Part shown: in pieces, positions 26,413-35,732 of the stretch
Numbering within the stretch: position 1 is the stretch's first letter
How the letters are laid out: each line of letters opens with the position of its first letter
Source: Rivularia sp. PCC 7116
GTDB taxonomy: Bacteria > Cyanobacteriota > Cyanobacteriia > Cyanobacteriales > Nostocaceae
Direction of reading: 5' to 3'
Assembly: GCF_000316665.1 (NCBI RefSeq)
Contig: NC_019678.1
Location: 7,535,001 to 7,599,000, forward strand
DNA: 64,000 bases
Notes under the pieces: generated by a model
The model's database searches: none
Seen by the model: the letters and a program-made list of their open reading frames with translations, nothing else
What the model was told of the DNA's origin: nothing
Translations under genes and position numbers: made by a program

Positions 26413-27729
26413 CTATGCACGAGTATATTCTCTTGCTAAATGTCTGACATCTTGAACGCAATCAAACTGACACTCATCAACCAACCTTTGTGGTATTAAC
26501 CTACTAGCTATTAAAGCTTTGACTATCTTTTCTCGACAGTGAGTACATGGTGTATTTTCATAAGCCCATAATAAACTTGTCAATAATTCATCTACCTCGT
26601 GTCTTTCAAATATTTTGATCAAATCCATACAAACGAAATGCTTGGTATCTTCATCATTTATTCTAGGAAGGATTGATTCAATAAATCTATTGTCTCCAGA
26701 TTGATAGTTTTTGATAAAAAGCCCTACAGAACAAATAGCGATTTCCTCATCTTGATTTTTACTTAAATCTATAGCCAAATTACGAATAGAGCTATCTTGG
26801 CAGAATTTAAGAGTTGCTACAGCAGCAGTGCGGATATCTCCATCATCAGACATTGCTAATTGAAAGAGCTTATTGTCAAGCCTGGGAACTTCTCGCGTTC
26901 TAAAAATCCACAAGTAACGCACAATTTGTTCTTTTCTTGTCTCATCGAGAAACTTTTCAAATACTAGATTAAGTTCGGCTTCTACAGCATATTTTCCAAA
27001 AACTGTATAAGTATACGCTGAATTATATTTCTTATTTTCTACATTTGATAAAACTCTTTTTAACAGATACTTTTTGCGAACCCTTTCAATATATGATTCT
27101 TTACTAAATGATGGCTTCTCTATATTATGATTTTTTACTTGTTCTAAATATGTTTTGATATACCTGTCGGTTGTTGATGCCGTTTGGAGATAATCGCTAA
27201 CTTCTACTTTCCCAAGTTTTTCATAAGCATAATCAAAAACATCACAATCATCCCAATAATCTTCTTCCTCACTTAACCGTTTACCTAAACGTTGAATAAC
27301 ATATCTTAAACCCGTCAAACCATCTAAATTAATAATTTCATAGCCTCCTAAGCAAGATTCGTTAAATTCCTGTAAATCAAATTTTTGGTAAATTACAGTT
27401 TTTGCTGTTTTAAAATTACGTTTCGCAAGGATTCCACACAGTTGAAAAAGCTGATAAGTATCCCAACAATCTGTAGATGGCATCAATGCATCTATTATCT
27501 TGGAAAAGTAAAAATTTTTATTTTCTGTCAAATCGATTAAAGAAATTAACCATTCTGCTCGTTGCTCCTCACATTGAGCATCATAAGATGGATTATGCAA
27601 ACAACAATAAAGAATACTATCTCTTACCTGGCTGTCTCCATATTGTTTTACGTATAAATAAGCTCGTCCCAAACCTTTTTTAAGTGCGTCGTGAAATTCT
27701 TCTGGTTTCAAATTGAACTCAATTTCCAT
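26413..27729 (-). CDS. HEAT-like repeat protein, unknown
   Basis: A 438-residue, all-helical, acidic protein without signal peptide or membrane helix. The C-terminal half shows repeat-like helical pairs (LFQLAMSDDGDIRTAAVATLKFC, RNLAIDLSKNQDEEIAICSVGLFI) as in HEAT/Armadillo solenoids; it ends in a Cys-containing stretch (CTHCREK). No catalytic motif was recognised. It is separated by 50 bp from another helical protein gene on the same strand (27780) and probably forms an operon with it. Function unknown; a protein-protein interaction role is inferred from the solenoid. Confidence 0.65.
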   Translation of the reverse strand: MEIEFNLKPEEFHDALKKGLGRAYLYVKQYGDSQVRDSILYCCLHNPSYDAQCEEQRAEWLISLIDLTENKNFYFSKIIDALMPSTDCWDTYQLFQLCGILAKRNFKTAKTVIYQKFDLQEFNESCLGGYEIINLDGLTGLRYVIQRLGKRLSEEEDYWDDCDVFDYAYEKLGKVEVSDYLQTASTTDRYIKTYLEQVKNHNIEKPSFSKESYIERVRKKYLLKRVLSNVENKKYNSAYTYTVFGKYAVEAELNLVFEKFLDETRKEQIVRYLWIFRTREVPRLDNKLFQLAMSDDGDIRTAAVATLKFCQDSSIRNLAIDLSKNQDEEIAICSVGLFIKNYQSGDNRFIESILPRINDEDTKHFVCMDLIKIFERHEVDELLTSLLWAYENTPCTHCREKIVKALIASRLIPQRLVDECQFDCVQDVRHLAREYTRA

Positions 27730-27779
27730 ATGTAAGCTATATACCTAAAGTTTATTTTATGCTTTGTATCGTCGCAATT

Positions 27780-28310
27780 TTAACTTTCAAAATCTAACTC
27801 CTCTTCAGTATTAAAGATTAAATGCATGTCGTCAGCTTTATCTCGAAGATATTTACTATGATGCTTACTTGCTTGCTGCAATATCTCAGCAACATCTTCT
27901 TCATCACAAAGATGAGAAAAAAGTAGCTGTTCTACAATGCCAATTCCCCAATTTTGAATGCCAGGATTTTCATGTTTCAAAAATTCTGGAACCCATTTTA
28001 ATACACGTTTATCTGCAACAACCCGAAGTAGTTCAACAGCATCTATCTTTTCATCTAAATTACTAGATTCTTTGAAAATTCTATAGCATTCTTCCATTGC
28101 ACTATAAGGATGTAATTGCCAAAGCACCCCTCTGAGCAATTCTTTTCCCGGTTTGTGAGCTACATAATATCTAACTGCTTCTTTTAAATTATCTTTTCCC
28201 AAAATAATTTCTATCGCTTCGCGAGCCATTTGACTAGAACTAAATTCATCACCATTTTCACCTATAGCTCCCACTTCTGTGGCAATATTTACCCAATTAT
28301 CTAAATCCAT
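27780..28310 (-). CDS. Helical-repeat protein, unknown
   Basis: A 176-residue acidic helical protein. VDAVELLRVVADKRVLKWVPEFLKHENPGIQNWG looks like one or two HEAT-type repeats, similar in character to the protein encoded 50 bp downstream. The two probably act together or are cognate proteins of one locus. It shows no enzyme motif. The ATG start is clean. Function unknown. Confidence 0.65.
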   Translation of the reverse strand: MDLDNWVNIATEVGAIGENGDEFSSSQMAREAIEIILGKDNLKEAVRYYVAHKPGKELLRGVLWQLHPYSAMEECYRIFKESSNLDEKIDAVELLRVVADKRVLKWVPEFLKHENPGIQNWGIGIVEQLLFSHLCDEEDVAEILQQASKHHSKYLRDKADDMHLIFNTEEELDFES

Positions 28311-28456
28311 TTTGCAATCTTAAATTTTATAGCTATTGCTTTTATATTTTTCCCAACCTCAGCAAGATTTCGATAAAACCCCGCAAGAATTGAATATCAA
28401 TCCACCCCACTAATTTCCTAAACTAGAACTAACACATACACAGGGAGTTATCTTTA

Positions 28457-29569
28457 ATGCCACTTAACAGTTACTATACTCTCGGACGTACCGGGTTGCG
28501 CGTAAGTCGTCTTGCTCTGGGTACCATGACTTTCGGTACGGAATGGGGTTGGGGTGCGGATGAAGATATCGCACGACAAATGTTTAATACCTATGTCGAT
28601 GCTGGTGGAAATTTTCTCGATACGGCAGATTTATACACGAATGGTACCAGCGAAACTTGGTTGGGTAAGTTTACCAAAGAACGCAATCTACGCGATAAGG
28701 TTGTTATTGCCACCAAATTCAGCTACAACGTTGAGCCGGGAAACCCTAACGCTGGTGGAAATGGACGTAAAAATATTATGCGAGCGGTGGAAGGTTCTTT
28801 AAAGCGTTTGGGAACTGATTACATCGATTTATATATTCTCCACACCTGGGATAAAGTTACTCCTGCTGAAGAAGTGATGCGTACTTTAAATGATTTGGTG
28901 AGTGCTGGAAAAGTACGTCATATCGGTTTAAGCGATGTACCTGCTTGGTACGCAGCAAGAGCGCAAACTATCGCTGAATATCGTAATTATGAACCAATTT
29001 CGGCTTTACAATTAGAATACTCTTTAGCTGAGCGTAACATCGAACGAGAATTTATCAGCCTCGGGCAAAATTTAGGAATGGGTACTATGGTATGGAGCCC
29101 TTTAGCTAGCGGACTTTTGAGCGGTAAATACAAGCCTAGTGAAGGCGGATTCTCTGGGGAAGGTAGACTCGATGCAACTCGCGATGTGGATAATCCAGCT
29201 TTTCAGAAGATAAGTGACAGAAACTGGAAAATTGTCGCTGAATTAGAAACTGTAGCCAAGGAAGTGGAGCACAGCATGGCACAAGTTGCTGTAAATTGGG
29301 CGGTAAATCGCCCCGGTATTGCGTCGGTAATTGTAGGTGCTTCCAAGTTATCGCAGTTGGAAGACAATATCAAAGCGTTAGATTTTGATATTCCCGCAGA
29401 GCTTGCAAATCGTTTAGAAAGCGTTAGTAAACCAGAATCGCAATTCCCTTATACCTTCTTTGATGCCGAGATTCAAGGAATGATTCATGGAGGTGCAACA
29501 GTTGGCGATCGCCCCGATGGATATCAGCCCGGAGTATTGATTAATTCAGCAGGTGCAGGGGTTTCATAA
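28457..29569 (+). CDS. Aldo/keto reductase
   Basis: A 370-residue NADPH-dependent oxidoreductase of the aldo/keto reductase superfamily (TIM barrel). The catalytic tetrad is visible: Asp55 (LDTADLY), Tyr60, Lys87 (ATKF) and His129 (YILHTWD). NADPH-binding features near the C-terminus include VIVGASKLSQLEDNIKA. It would reduce aldehydes or ketones in the cytoplasm; the physiological substrate is unknown. An AGGGAG ribosome site lies 11 nt before the ATG. A GCGGGCA hairpin follows the stop. Confidence 0.93.
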   Translation: MPLNSYYTLGRTGLRVSRLALGTMTFGTEWGWGADEDIARQMFNTYVDAGGNFLDTADLYTNGTSETWLGKFTKERNLRDKVVIATKFSYNVEPGNPNAGGNGRKNIMRAVEGSLKRLGTDYIDLYILHTWDKVTPAEEVMRTLNDLVSAGKVRHIGLSDVPAWYAARAQTIAEYRNYEPISALQLEYSLAERNIEREFISLGQNLGMGTMVWSPLASGLLSGKYKPSEGGFSGEGRLDATRDVDNPAFQKISDRNWKIVAELETVAKEVEHSMAQVAVNWAVNRPGIASVIVGASKLSQLEDNIKALDFDIPAELANRLESVSKPESQFPYTFFDAEIQGMIHGGATVGDRPDGYQPGVLINSAGAGVS

Positions 29570-29576
29570 CTGTAGT

Positions 29577-29593
29577 GCGGGCATCTTGCCCGC
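29577..29593. repeat. GCGGGCA-type short palindrome
   Basis: GCGGGCATCTTGCCCGC, a short hairpin 8 bp after the aldo/keto reductase stop. Related hairpins (GCGGGCA or ACGGGCA with AGGAA loop) occur at 52487-52504 and 63723-63740. It is a dispersed repeat, perhaps reused as a transcript 3' end. Confidence 0.7.
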
Positions 29594-29634
29594 TATTATC
29601 TCAGAATTTACGCAATTACCAATTACCAATTCCC

Positions 29635-30078
29635 TTATTTATTACAATGTTTATTCAAAAGATTCTTCGCTAATTCAAAACTATTAGATTGAGTTTGTAC
29701 TGCATAAGCCTCTCTTTCCAAATCTTGCCGATGAGCGTCTTTATATCGTAGAAAGAGCCTTCGAGCATTTGCAATTGGCTGAATTTTCAAACCCAAAGCT
29801 CTAATTTTTCCTTTACCCGCACAAACTTGGGCTGCATGAACGGATTCATGAATCAAAGTCGGATTTGCAATATTTAAATCAAAAACCACTGGATTAATCC
29901 ATATTTTTTTACGACTTTCGCTTAATAAACCATAAGCTCCCCGCTTGGGTGGTAATTCAAGCACTACCTGAAATCCATGTTTTTCCAATTGATTTTTTAA
30001 ATCTAAAAATTTTTGTGATGGAGCAGGAGTTTGAGCAATGATTAATGCAGAATAAACAGCAGCAACTTTTAAAATCAT
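29635..30078 (-). CDS. Putative small exported metallopeptidase-like protein
   Basis: A 147-residue protein with a hydrophobic N-terminus (ILKVAAVYSALIIAQT) that could be a signal peptide. The HEXXH zinc-peptidase motif is present as His77-Glu-Ser-Val-His81, followed about 40 residues later by LEREAYAVQ, whose Glu could be the third ligand as in gluzincins. The fold is too short for a known peptidase family. It could also be a non-peptidase HExxH protein. No operon partner. Confidence 0.6.
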   Translation of the reverse strand: MILKVAAVYSALIIAQTPAPSQKFLDLKNQLEKHGFQVVLELPPKRGAYGLLSESRKKIWINPVVFDLNIANPTLIHESVHAAQVCAGKGKIRALGLKIQPIANARRLFLRYKDAHRQDLEREAYAVQTQSNSFELAKNLLNKHCNK

Positions 30079-30612
30079 ATAGGTTTTACTATTTAATATA
30101 AATGCGGAAACCTATTAATCGTAACAACTATAGCAAAGTCATTGCTATGTATAATCAATATTTGTAAAATATGAATTTTGGAGCATATTGCATACAGTAA
30201 ATCTTATCTTAATAGCTCTAGAATGGAATAGTACGGACACAATTGCAGAAAAAGTCAATCATAATCACAGTAAAGAAAATCTATTAAAGTCATCAATCAT
30301 AAATTTAAATTTATATAGAGAAAACAACGATATCACATCATAAAAATATCCTTATACCAATTCTGTATGAGGCTGCGCTAAAAGCCCTCACTCTGGAAGA
30401 GTGGGGCTAGACAAACGAAGCCCCTCTTCAGGGGCTGAATTCGGCGCATCTTTATAAAGAAATGGTATTACTCTTAACTGTTCACTGTTAACTGCTCGCT
30501 GTTCGCTGAAAAGTAAAGGCTAACCGCTTTATAAAAGCAATTAGCCGTAGCACCAGGAAACTTTAAAATTTTTAATTTAATAGATATATCTCAAACTCTT
30601 TGTAAATCAATT
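30079..30612. other. Intergenic with one MITE-like element
   Basis: No gene is seen. The left half is AT-rich; the right half has the MITE-like element at 30355 and degenerate GTTCACTGTTAACTG heptamers. Confidence 0.5.
30355..30468. mobile_element. MITE-like element
   Basis: About 114 bp bounded by imperfect inverted ends (left TACCAATTCTGTATGAGG, right complement TACCATTTCTTTATAAAG), starting and ending next to TA. Inside are two strong hairpins (AGCCCTCACTCT/AGAGTGGGGCT and GCCCCTCTTCAGGGGC). The TA flanks and size fit a non-autonomous element mobilised by an IS630-type transposase; no transposase is nearby. Confidence 0.5.
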
Positions 30613-31029
30613 TCAGCAAGAATTGTCTATACGTTGAGATTGATATTTACCTTTTATGTATTGGTTATAATACTTGCCTACCGCATCGGAAGAATATAAA
30701 TCCTCCCAGGTATCCTCGTCTATATCCGAATATTGATAGACTGCACCGCTATTAAACTCTATTTGTAGAACTTCATTTTCAGAATCGTATCCAATAGCAC
30801 TTGCCATTGCGGAAGCTACTGGTAACATAGCAAATGATTCTTCCTCCTCTAACAATGGCGGAGGTTCAGCAATCAGTTCATTTAAATCTTGCAATCCCTC
30901 GTAAGCCTGTATTGGAGCCGGTATCTCTAGAAACTCTAACTCATCCCCTCTGTCGAGCAATAGCTGTAAATATCCGTCAGAATGAGACACACCTAATAAC
31001 TTAGTTAAATCAACCTTGCTAAACTTCAT
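30613..31029 (-). CDS. KTSC domain protein
   Basis: A 138-residue protein whose last 60 residues form a KTSC domain: SAIGYDSENEVLQIEFNSG, then VYQYSDIDEDTWEDLYSSDAVGKYYNQYIKGKY. This small fold is found in many bacteria and phages, with nucleic-acid or lysyl-tRNA-synthetase-related roles suggested but unproven. The first 70 residues are acidic and unassigned. It stands alone. Confidence 0.8.
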   Translation of the reverse strand: MKFSKVDLTKLLGVSHSDGYLQLLLDRGDELEFLEIPAPIQAYEGLQDLNELIAEPPPLLEEEESFAMLPVASAMASAIGYDSENEVLQIEFNSGAVYQYSDIDEDTWEDLYSSDAVGKYYNQYIKGKYQSQRIDNSC

Positions 31030-31220
31030 AAATTCTGCTCTCCTATTAACAGACGTAAGTGGAATCTCTCAATCCCAACTGCTAAATTTATATTTAAATC
31101 AACCTTCATAGTACATTAGTATCATATATTTAGTTAGCAGTCAACAGCGAGCAGTTAGGAGATAGGAGTTAAGAGTTAAGAGTTAGGAATTAAGTTAACT
31201 TCCCCATCACCCCCTCTCCT

Positions 31221-31757
31221 TCACACTAATCGCAAGCAAGGACATTTCTGCAAATACCCATCAGCTTTACGTTTAGCGTCTGGATTATCTATATTCGTAG
31301 GAGTTGGGCGAACAACACCATTAAACAAGTCATCTAATCCATAAGGAGTAAAAAATTCCCAATTCTGTTGACTATCTAAACGCACACCTATCGCTGCTGT
31401 AGTGTGCAGCCAGTTTTTGATTCCGTCTTCAGTGCTGATGAAAGTTTTGTTGCCGGAGCGCCATCGAGCAAAACTGGCTTGATTTTTTATATCAAATAGA
31501 TAATCGGGAAACTGCTGATTTAAAGTGGCTTTTGCTGCTAATTCTTGTTCTCTATCTCCCGCTTCGTCAAAAAAAGCAATGTCAAAGTCATTGATAAACA
31601 GTTGACAGCTTTCGCCAAAAATTGAACGCCAAACTGTATTTCGTAAAGCTCCCCCAGCCAACCACCAATCGGGAAGATTTAATTTAGAAATAGCTGGCAA
31701 TACCTCACCTATAGGAGAATCAGCCAAAATTGTTTGTAGCCGATCGACACCGCTCAT
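31221..31757 (-). CDS. Nucleotidyltransferase-family protein
   Basis: A 178-residue protein of the NTP_transf_6 (formerly DUF925) type. The signature is WWLAGGALRNTVWRS (the GG of the nucleotidyltransferase fold), then INDFDIAFFD with Asp-x-Asp as metal ligands, and a C-terminal PYGLDDLFNGVVRPTP. Reaction and substrate are unknown. Single gene. Confidence 0.82.
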   Translation of the reverse strand: MSGVDRLQTILADSPIGEVLPAISKLNLPDWWLAGGALRNTVWRSIFGESCQLFINDFDIAFFDEAGDREQELAAKATLNQQFPDYLFDIKNQASFARWRSGNKTFISTEDGIKNWLHTTAAIGVRLDSQQNWEFFTPYGLDDLFNGVVRPTPTNIDNPDAKRKADGYLQKCPCLRLV

Positions 31758-31874
31758 AATAGTTACAAATCTAATTCTTATCTCATCTATTCGTCAGAGT
31801 ATATCAGGTATGTGTCGCTTATTTATTGAATTCAATACATTAGTATCAAAAATTAGGAATCGCATCAAGACAAA

Positions 31875-31899
31875 AGACGTTGCACCGGGTGCAACGTCT
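31875..31899. repeat. AGACGTTGCACC palindrome
   Basis: A 25-bp perfect inverted repeat (AGACGTTGCACC arm), a diverged member of the GAGACGT palindrome family, 29 bp after the stop of the DUF4870 gene. Confidence 0.8.
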
Positions 31900-31927
31900 C
31901 TATATTTATCTTTGTACAAACAGACTA

Positions 31928-32263
31928 CTAAACTAAACGAAAGATAAACGGGTAACGGTAAGGTTCGTCTGGTGAATCTAAAACTTTAACAAGGGCAATA
32001 ATTGGCATTACGAGACTGATTATACCCAAAGCAAATAGCAGTGGAATACCAATCAGAACTATAGTCAACATTCCAGCTACTAATCCATATATGTAAAGAT
32101 TAATGTGAAAATTCAAGGATTCTTTGGCATTAGCCTTTACAACAGAATCTTTTGTCGTAAACAAAATTACGATAGGTATTGCAACAGAAATAACCATAGA
32201 ACTTAAAAATATTGCCCCATGACATAGCGCAGATAATAATTTACGTTGGTCAGCGTTTTCCAT
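31928..32263 (-). CDS. DUF4870-type small membrane protein
   Basis: A 111-residue membrane protein with three hydrophobic segments (about 12-32, 55-80, 80-95). The sequence HGAIFLSSM, KANAKESLNFHI and the C-terminal PYRYPFIFRLV are typical of the DUF4870/Tic20-like family, of unknown role. Confidence 0.85.
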   Translation of the reverse strand: MENADQRKLLSALCHGAIFLSSMVISVAIPIVILFTTKDSVVKANAKESLNFHINLYIYGLVAGMLTIVLIGIPLLFALGIISLVMPIIALVKVLDSPDEPYRYPFIFRLV

Positions 32264-32978
32264 ATTACAAACTCTTGCTGTTATTTTCTATATACTTCTA
32301 CAATCATAATCATACTTATTTCGTATGTCATTTAAGTTAAAATGCTTGAATGCATCAGTATAAATTTATCTTAAGTAATACATATAATCACTGACTTTTT
32401 ATTTAATCTATTTTATTTTCTTAATTTTATAATTCAATTTATTTGATTGAGGTTTGAGGGTTTAAATCTATTATTTTTTATTTTTACGAAACTAAAAGCC
32501 TAAGTTAAGAATGATAAATTTTTAAGAGTATCAACTAAAACCGTTTGTAATTAAAATCTAACCCTAACTATTTTTAACGAAGAGAATAAATTCTGACAGC
32601 AGGAAAACAATATCTAAGCAAAGTTAATACAAATATCAACGGGAGCATCCCAATTATGGAAAAAGCCCACAGACTAAAGCCTGGGGCTAATACTACAAAG
32701 CCCACCTTCGTGGGCTACTAAGATTCTTAGCCCACGAAAGTGGGCTTTGTTTATATAGCCGCACCCTTACAGGGTGTCGGATAAAATGTTGGCTCAAAAT
32801 CGGGATGCTCCCATATCAACTCCTAACTATTAATACCAAATCCGGTTAATTACTTACACTATAACCGAGAGCTATTCTGATTTTTTATTACCCATCGATT
32901 ACCTATTTCTAAGCTCCACAGATATGATAAGTGTTTTACCGGATATGATATCAATCCTAACTTTTCTATTCTCTTTCC
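32264..32978. other. Intergenic containing a MITE
   Basis: AT-rich, no gene seen. It holds the bounded element at 32641-32812, discussed separately. Confidence 0.55.
32641..32812. mobile_element. MITE with 8-bp target duplication
   Basis: A 172-bp element. Terminal inverted repeats are GGGAGCATCCCAATT on the left and, as complement, GGGAGCATCCCGATT on the right (one mismatch in 15). Both ends are flanked by the direct repeat ATATCAAC (32633-32640 and 32813-32820), an intact 8-bp target duplication. The interior has a long hairpin around CAAAGCCCAC/GTGGGCTTTG (about 32696-32750). It codes for nothing. Confidence 0.85.
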
Positions 32979-34418
32979 TTAAATTGTATAAAAGTGACTT
33001 TCATTAAGGAAAGTTGTATCAAATCCTTCTAAAGTCGCTAATACTTTATCTCCAAATAAAATATCATTACCAGAGAAAGATAAATCTCTAAACAAAAGGT
33101 TGTTGAAGCTAGTTAATTTGTCACCTTCTCCTAAATTGAAATCGGTAATTATATCTTTTGTAGAACTATTACCGTCAAGATAGAAATTATCAGCACCCGT
33201 ACCACCAGTCAGAATATCAGCACCAGCCCCACCATTGAGAAAATCATTTCCTTCGTCACCTATGAGAATATCTGAATTTTTTCCTCCCAAAAGCCCGTCA
33301 TTTCCAATACCACCATTCAACTGGTTTTCGCCGTCACCACCATCGAGAAAATCATTTCCTTCATTTCCAAACAGGATATCTCTTTCCTTTCCTCCGAATA
33401 ACAAATCATCTCCGAAACCGCCAGATAACTCGTTTTTTCCTTCGCCACCTTTAAGGATATCGTCTCCCCCCAAACCTTTAAGGATATCATTACCCTCAAA
33501 TCCCAGAATAATATCTTTGCTATCGGTACCTTCTAAATCATCGTCATTTTTTGTACCGTCTATTTGATTTGGGATAATAACAGTGACTAAACCAACATCG
33601 GTACCACCCTGGCGATCGCTAAGTGTATATTCAAAGTTGGCATTGCCGCTAAAGTCTTGATTGGGGGTAAAAATTATCGTGTCGTCGGTTGAGTCATCCG
33701 GAGTACCGCTATCGTTCAAGACCACAGTACCATCAACAGCGTTATTAACAGCAGCAATAGTTAAAGTATCACCGTCTGAATCGGTATCATTAACAAGTAA
33801 GTTGGCAACGGGAATAGTAACAGCAATATTCTTCAAAGTTGTAACAACATCGTCAGTAGCTACCGGAAGATTATTATTGCTAGGAGCAGTTTCGATTATC
33901 AAAGTCGGCATACTAACAGAAGATGGATCTACTGCTACACCTCCTAATTCCAATGCACGTAAACCGATTCCCGCAAAAGATTCGCCACCGTTAACTAAGT
34001 TTTGCACAAAATCGGTAACATCAAAAGAAAGCTGTTGTCCTACAGATGGTAGTAAGGTATCCTCCGTATCTAGAAGTACCCCTGTTTCAAAATCCGAAGC
34101 ATCAGCAACCCCATTACCCGCGTATCCGAATGCGCCGATACTATCTGGATTATCCCCAAAAGAAGCCCCTAATCCACCTACTTCTAAACCAGTGATTTTT
34201 ACATCAAATCTGGCACTGGTAATAATTTCTCCTTCCGGAATCGAAAATTCACCGATATCAAATTCCGCAAATTCAGCAGCTTCACCATTGCTACCAAGTA
34301 TTACAGTAAAATAATTACCGGGAAAAACGCTATCTCCAGTTCCATCAAATTCACCATCGAACCCACCATCTATAACCTCGAAGGTTGTTTCCGGTTGAAA
34401 TGAAAAAGTATTCGTCAT
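32979..34418 (-). CDS. RTX calcium-binding surface/secreted protein
   Basis: A 479-residue protein. Residues about 1-175 form a beta-rich N-terminal domain similar to DNRLRE-type modules. Residues about 185-285 match a cadherin-like tandem domain (VLVNDTDSDGDTLTIAAV, FTPNQDFSGNANFEYTLSD). Residues about 288-420 carry about a dozen canonical RTX nonapeptides (GGxGxDxLxG, e.g. GGAGADILTGGTGADNF), which bind calcium. The C-terminal end is the likely type I secretion signal. No N-terminal signal peptide. It is not of the same cassette type as the phosphatase cluster proteins. A role in adhesion or sheath is inferred. Confidence 0.88.
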   Translation of the reverse strand: MTNTFSFQPETTFEVIDGGFDGEFDGTGDSVFPGNYFTVILGSNGEAAEFAEFDIGEFSIPEGEIITSARFDVKITGLEVGGLGASFGDNPDSIGAFGYAGNGVADASDFETGVLLDTEDTLLPSVGQQLSFDVTDFVQNLVNGGESFAGIGLRALELGGVAVDPSSVSMPTLIIETAPSNNNLPVATDDVVTTLKNIAVTIPVANLLVNDTDSDGDTLTIAAVNNAVDGTVVLNDSGTPDDSTDDTIIFTPNQDFSGNANFEYTLSDRQGGTDVGLVTVIIPNQIDGTKNDDDLEGTDSKDIILGFEGNDILKGLGGDDILKGGEGKNELSGGFGDDLLFGGKERDILFGNEGNDFLDGGDGENQLNGGIGNDGLLGGKNSDILIGDEGNDFLNGGAGADILTGGTGADNFYLDGNSSTKDIITDFNLGEGDKLTSFNNLLFRDLSFSGNDILFGDKVLATLEGFDTTFLNESHFYTI

Positions 34419-34554
34419 AAAGCCCCCCTGAAAACCGAAAGTTTATATTAAACAGTTTTGATAAAGCATTCAACTGTATGGAACGCCCTCTAGTAGTATG
34501 GAAGGAGACGTTTTTTTGTAAATATGGTTCTTTTAACGACTAAAACAATTACTA

Positions 34555-35256
34555 ATGAGCTTCATAAATAAATTTGATGTGCTTCTACTTGATGTCGGTC
34601 ATTCCTTTATGTTTAAAGGTTATCGTTTCTTTGATACCGAAGATTTTGCAGCAACTTATCGTAATTTGGGCGGAATTTTATTGACCGATGAATTAGTAAA
34701 TCAAATTATATTTACAGTGTCGAGGAAAATAAAAGCCGATGGTAAAAATCCAGCTTACTATGAATGTTTACCTTCAGTAATTAGTTATTTACAGAAACAT
34801 CCTCAAGCTTCATATTTACCAGTAAACGAACTAAATTTATTAGAGCAAGTTTTTGCAAATCATGAAGTCGGAGTTATATCTGGGAAGCATGTAGAAGTTT
34901 TGCATCAATTGGCAAAAACTCATCGTTTGGGGATTGTCTCAAATATTTGGTCTAAAAAAGATATCTTTTTAAAAGAATTTGATCGAGTTGGTATTCGCGA
35001 TCTATTCGAGATAATTATATTTTCATCAGATTTCGGTTGGATTAAGCCATCAACAAAACTATTTGATCGTGCAATTGAACATTTTGATGTTGAACGCGAA
35101 AAAATAGTTTATATTGGCGACCATATCATGCGTGACGTTGGTGGAGCAAAAACTGCGGGATTGTCATCAGTTTGGATTAACAAACGCGGCAAACAACTTA
35201 ATCAAAGCATGGCAATTCCAGATTTAATTGTTAAAGATTTACAAGATTTAGTATAA
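34555..35256 (+). CDS. HAD-superfamily hydrolase
   Basis: A 233-residue HAD-like protein with an alpha-helical cap. Motif I is LLLDVGHSF: the nucleophile Asp13 is present but the usual second Asp at +2 is Gly15. Motif II is LGIVSNIWSK (Ser), motif III Lys is in KPSTKLF, motif IV is VYIGDHIMRDVGGAK. Loss of the +2 acid/base Asp is unusual for phosphatases, so the activity is uncertain. A GGAGAC ribosome-like site lies upstream but far. The next gene, msrA, begins 8 bp after the stop, so they form an operon. Confidence 0.85.
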   Translation: MSFINKFDVLLLDVGHSFMFKGYRFFDTEDFAATYRNLGGILLTDELVNQIIFTVSRKIKADGKNPAYYECLPSVISYLQKHPQASYLPVNELNLLEQVFANHEVGVISGKHVEVLHQLAKTHRLGIVSNIWSKKDIFLKEFDRVGIRDLFEIIIFSSDFGWIKPSTKLFDRAIEHFDVEREKIVYIGDHIMRDVGGAKTAGLSSVWINKRGKQLNQSMAIPDLIVKDLQDLV

Positions 35257-35264
35257 AAATAACT

Positions 35265-35732
35265 ATGAAAGCTACATTTGGTGCGGGTTGTTTTTGGGGA
35301 GTAGAAGCTGCTTTTCGCAGGTTAAATGGTGTTACTTCTACGTCAGTGGGGTATATGGGCGGACATTTTGAAAATCCCTGTTACCTTGATGTACTTTCTA
35401 GAATTACCGGACATGCTGAAGTTACACAAGTTGAATACGATGCTTCAATTATTAGTTACGAAGAGTTATTAGAAGTATTTTGGAAAATTCACGACCCTAC
35501 AAGTTTAAACCGTCAGGGAGCAGATAGAGGAGACCAATATCGTTCCGTAATATTTTTTCATACACCAGAGCAAGAGGCGATCGCCAGAAATTCCAAGCAG
35601 CAGTTACAGGATTTAGGGAAGTACGATAAAGATATTGTGACTGAGATTAAACCAGCGATTCGTTATTGGTTAGCTTCAGAGGAGCATCAGCAGTATTTTG
35701 AGAAGAAGAATCAGCTTAGATTACAAGATTAA
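35265..35732 (+). CDS. msrA: Peptide-methionine (S)-S-oxide reductase
   Basis: A 155-residue MsrA, which reduces methionine-S-sulfoxide in oxidised proteins using thioredoxin. The N-terminal GAGCFWGVEAAF motif contains the catalytic Cys9; GYMGGHFENPCY, HAEVTQVEYD and FWKIHDPTSLNRQGADRGDQYRS are family signatures. Only one further Cys (ENPC) is visible, so the resolving-Cys arrangement differs from E. coli MsrA. It is cotranscribed with the upstream HAD gene (8-bp gap). Confidence 0.95.
   Translation: MKATFGAGCFWGVEAAFRRLNGVTSTSVGYMGGHFENPCYLDVLSRITGHAEVTQVEYDASIISYEELLEVFWKIHDPTSLNRQGADRGDQYRSVIFFHTPEQEAIARNSKQQLQDLGKYDKDIVTEIKPAIRYWLASEEHQQYFEKKNQLRLQD

Noticed and set aside
33661-34314. 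A 217-codon frame antisense to the RTX/cadherin-like gene
   Set aside because: Long only because the opposite gene has few stops in that frame; no motif, no ribosome site.
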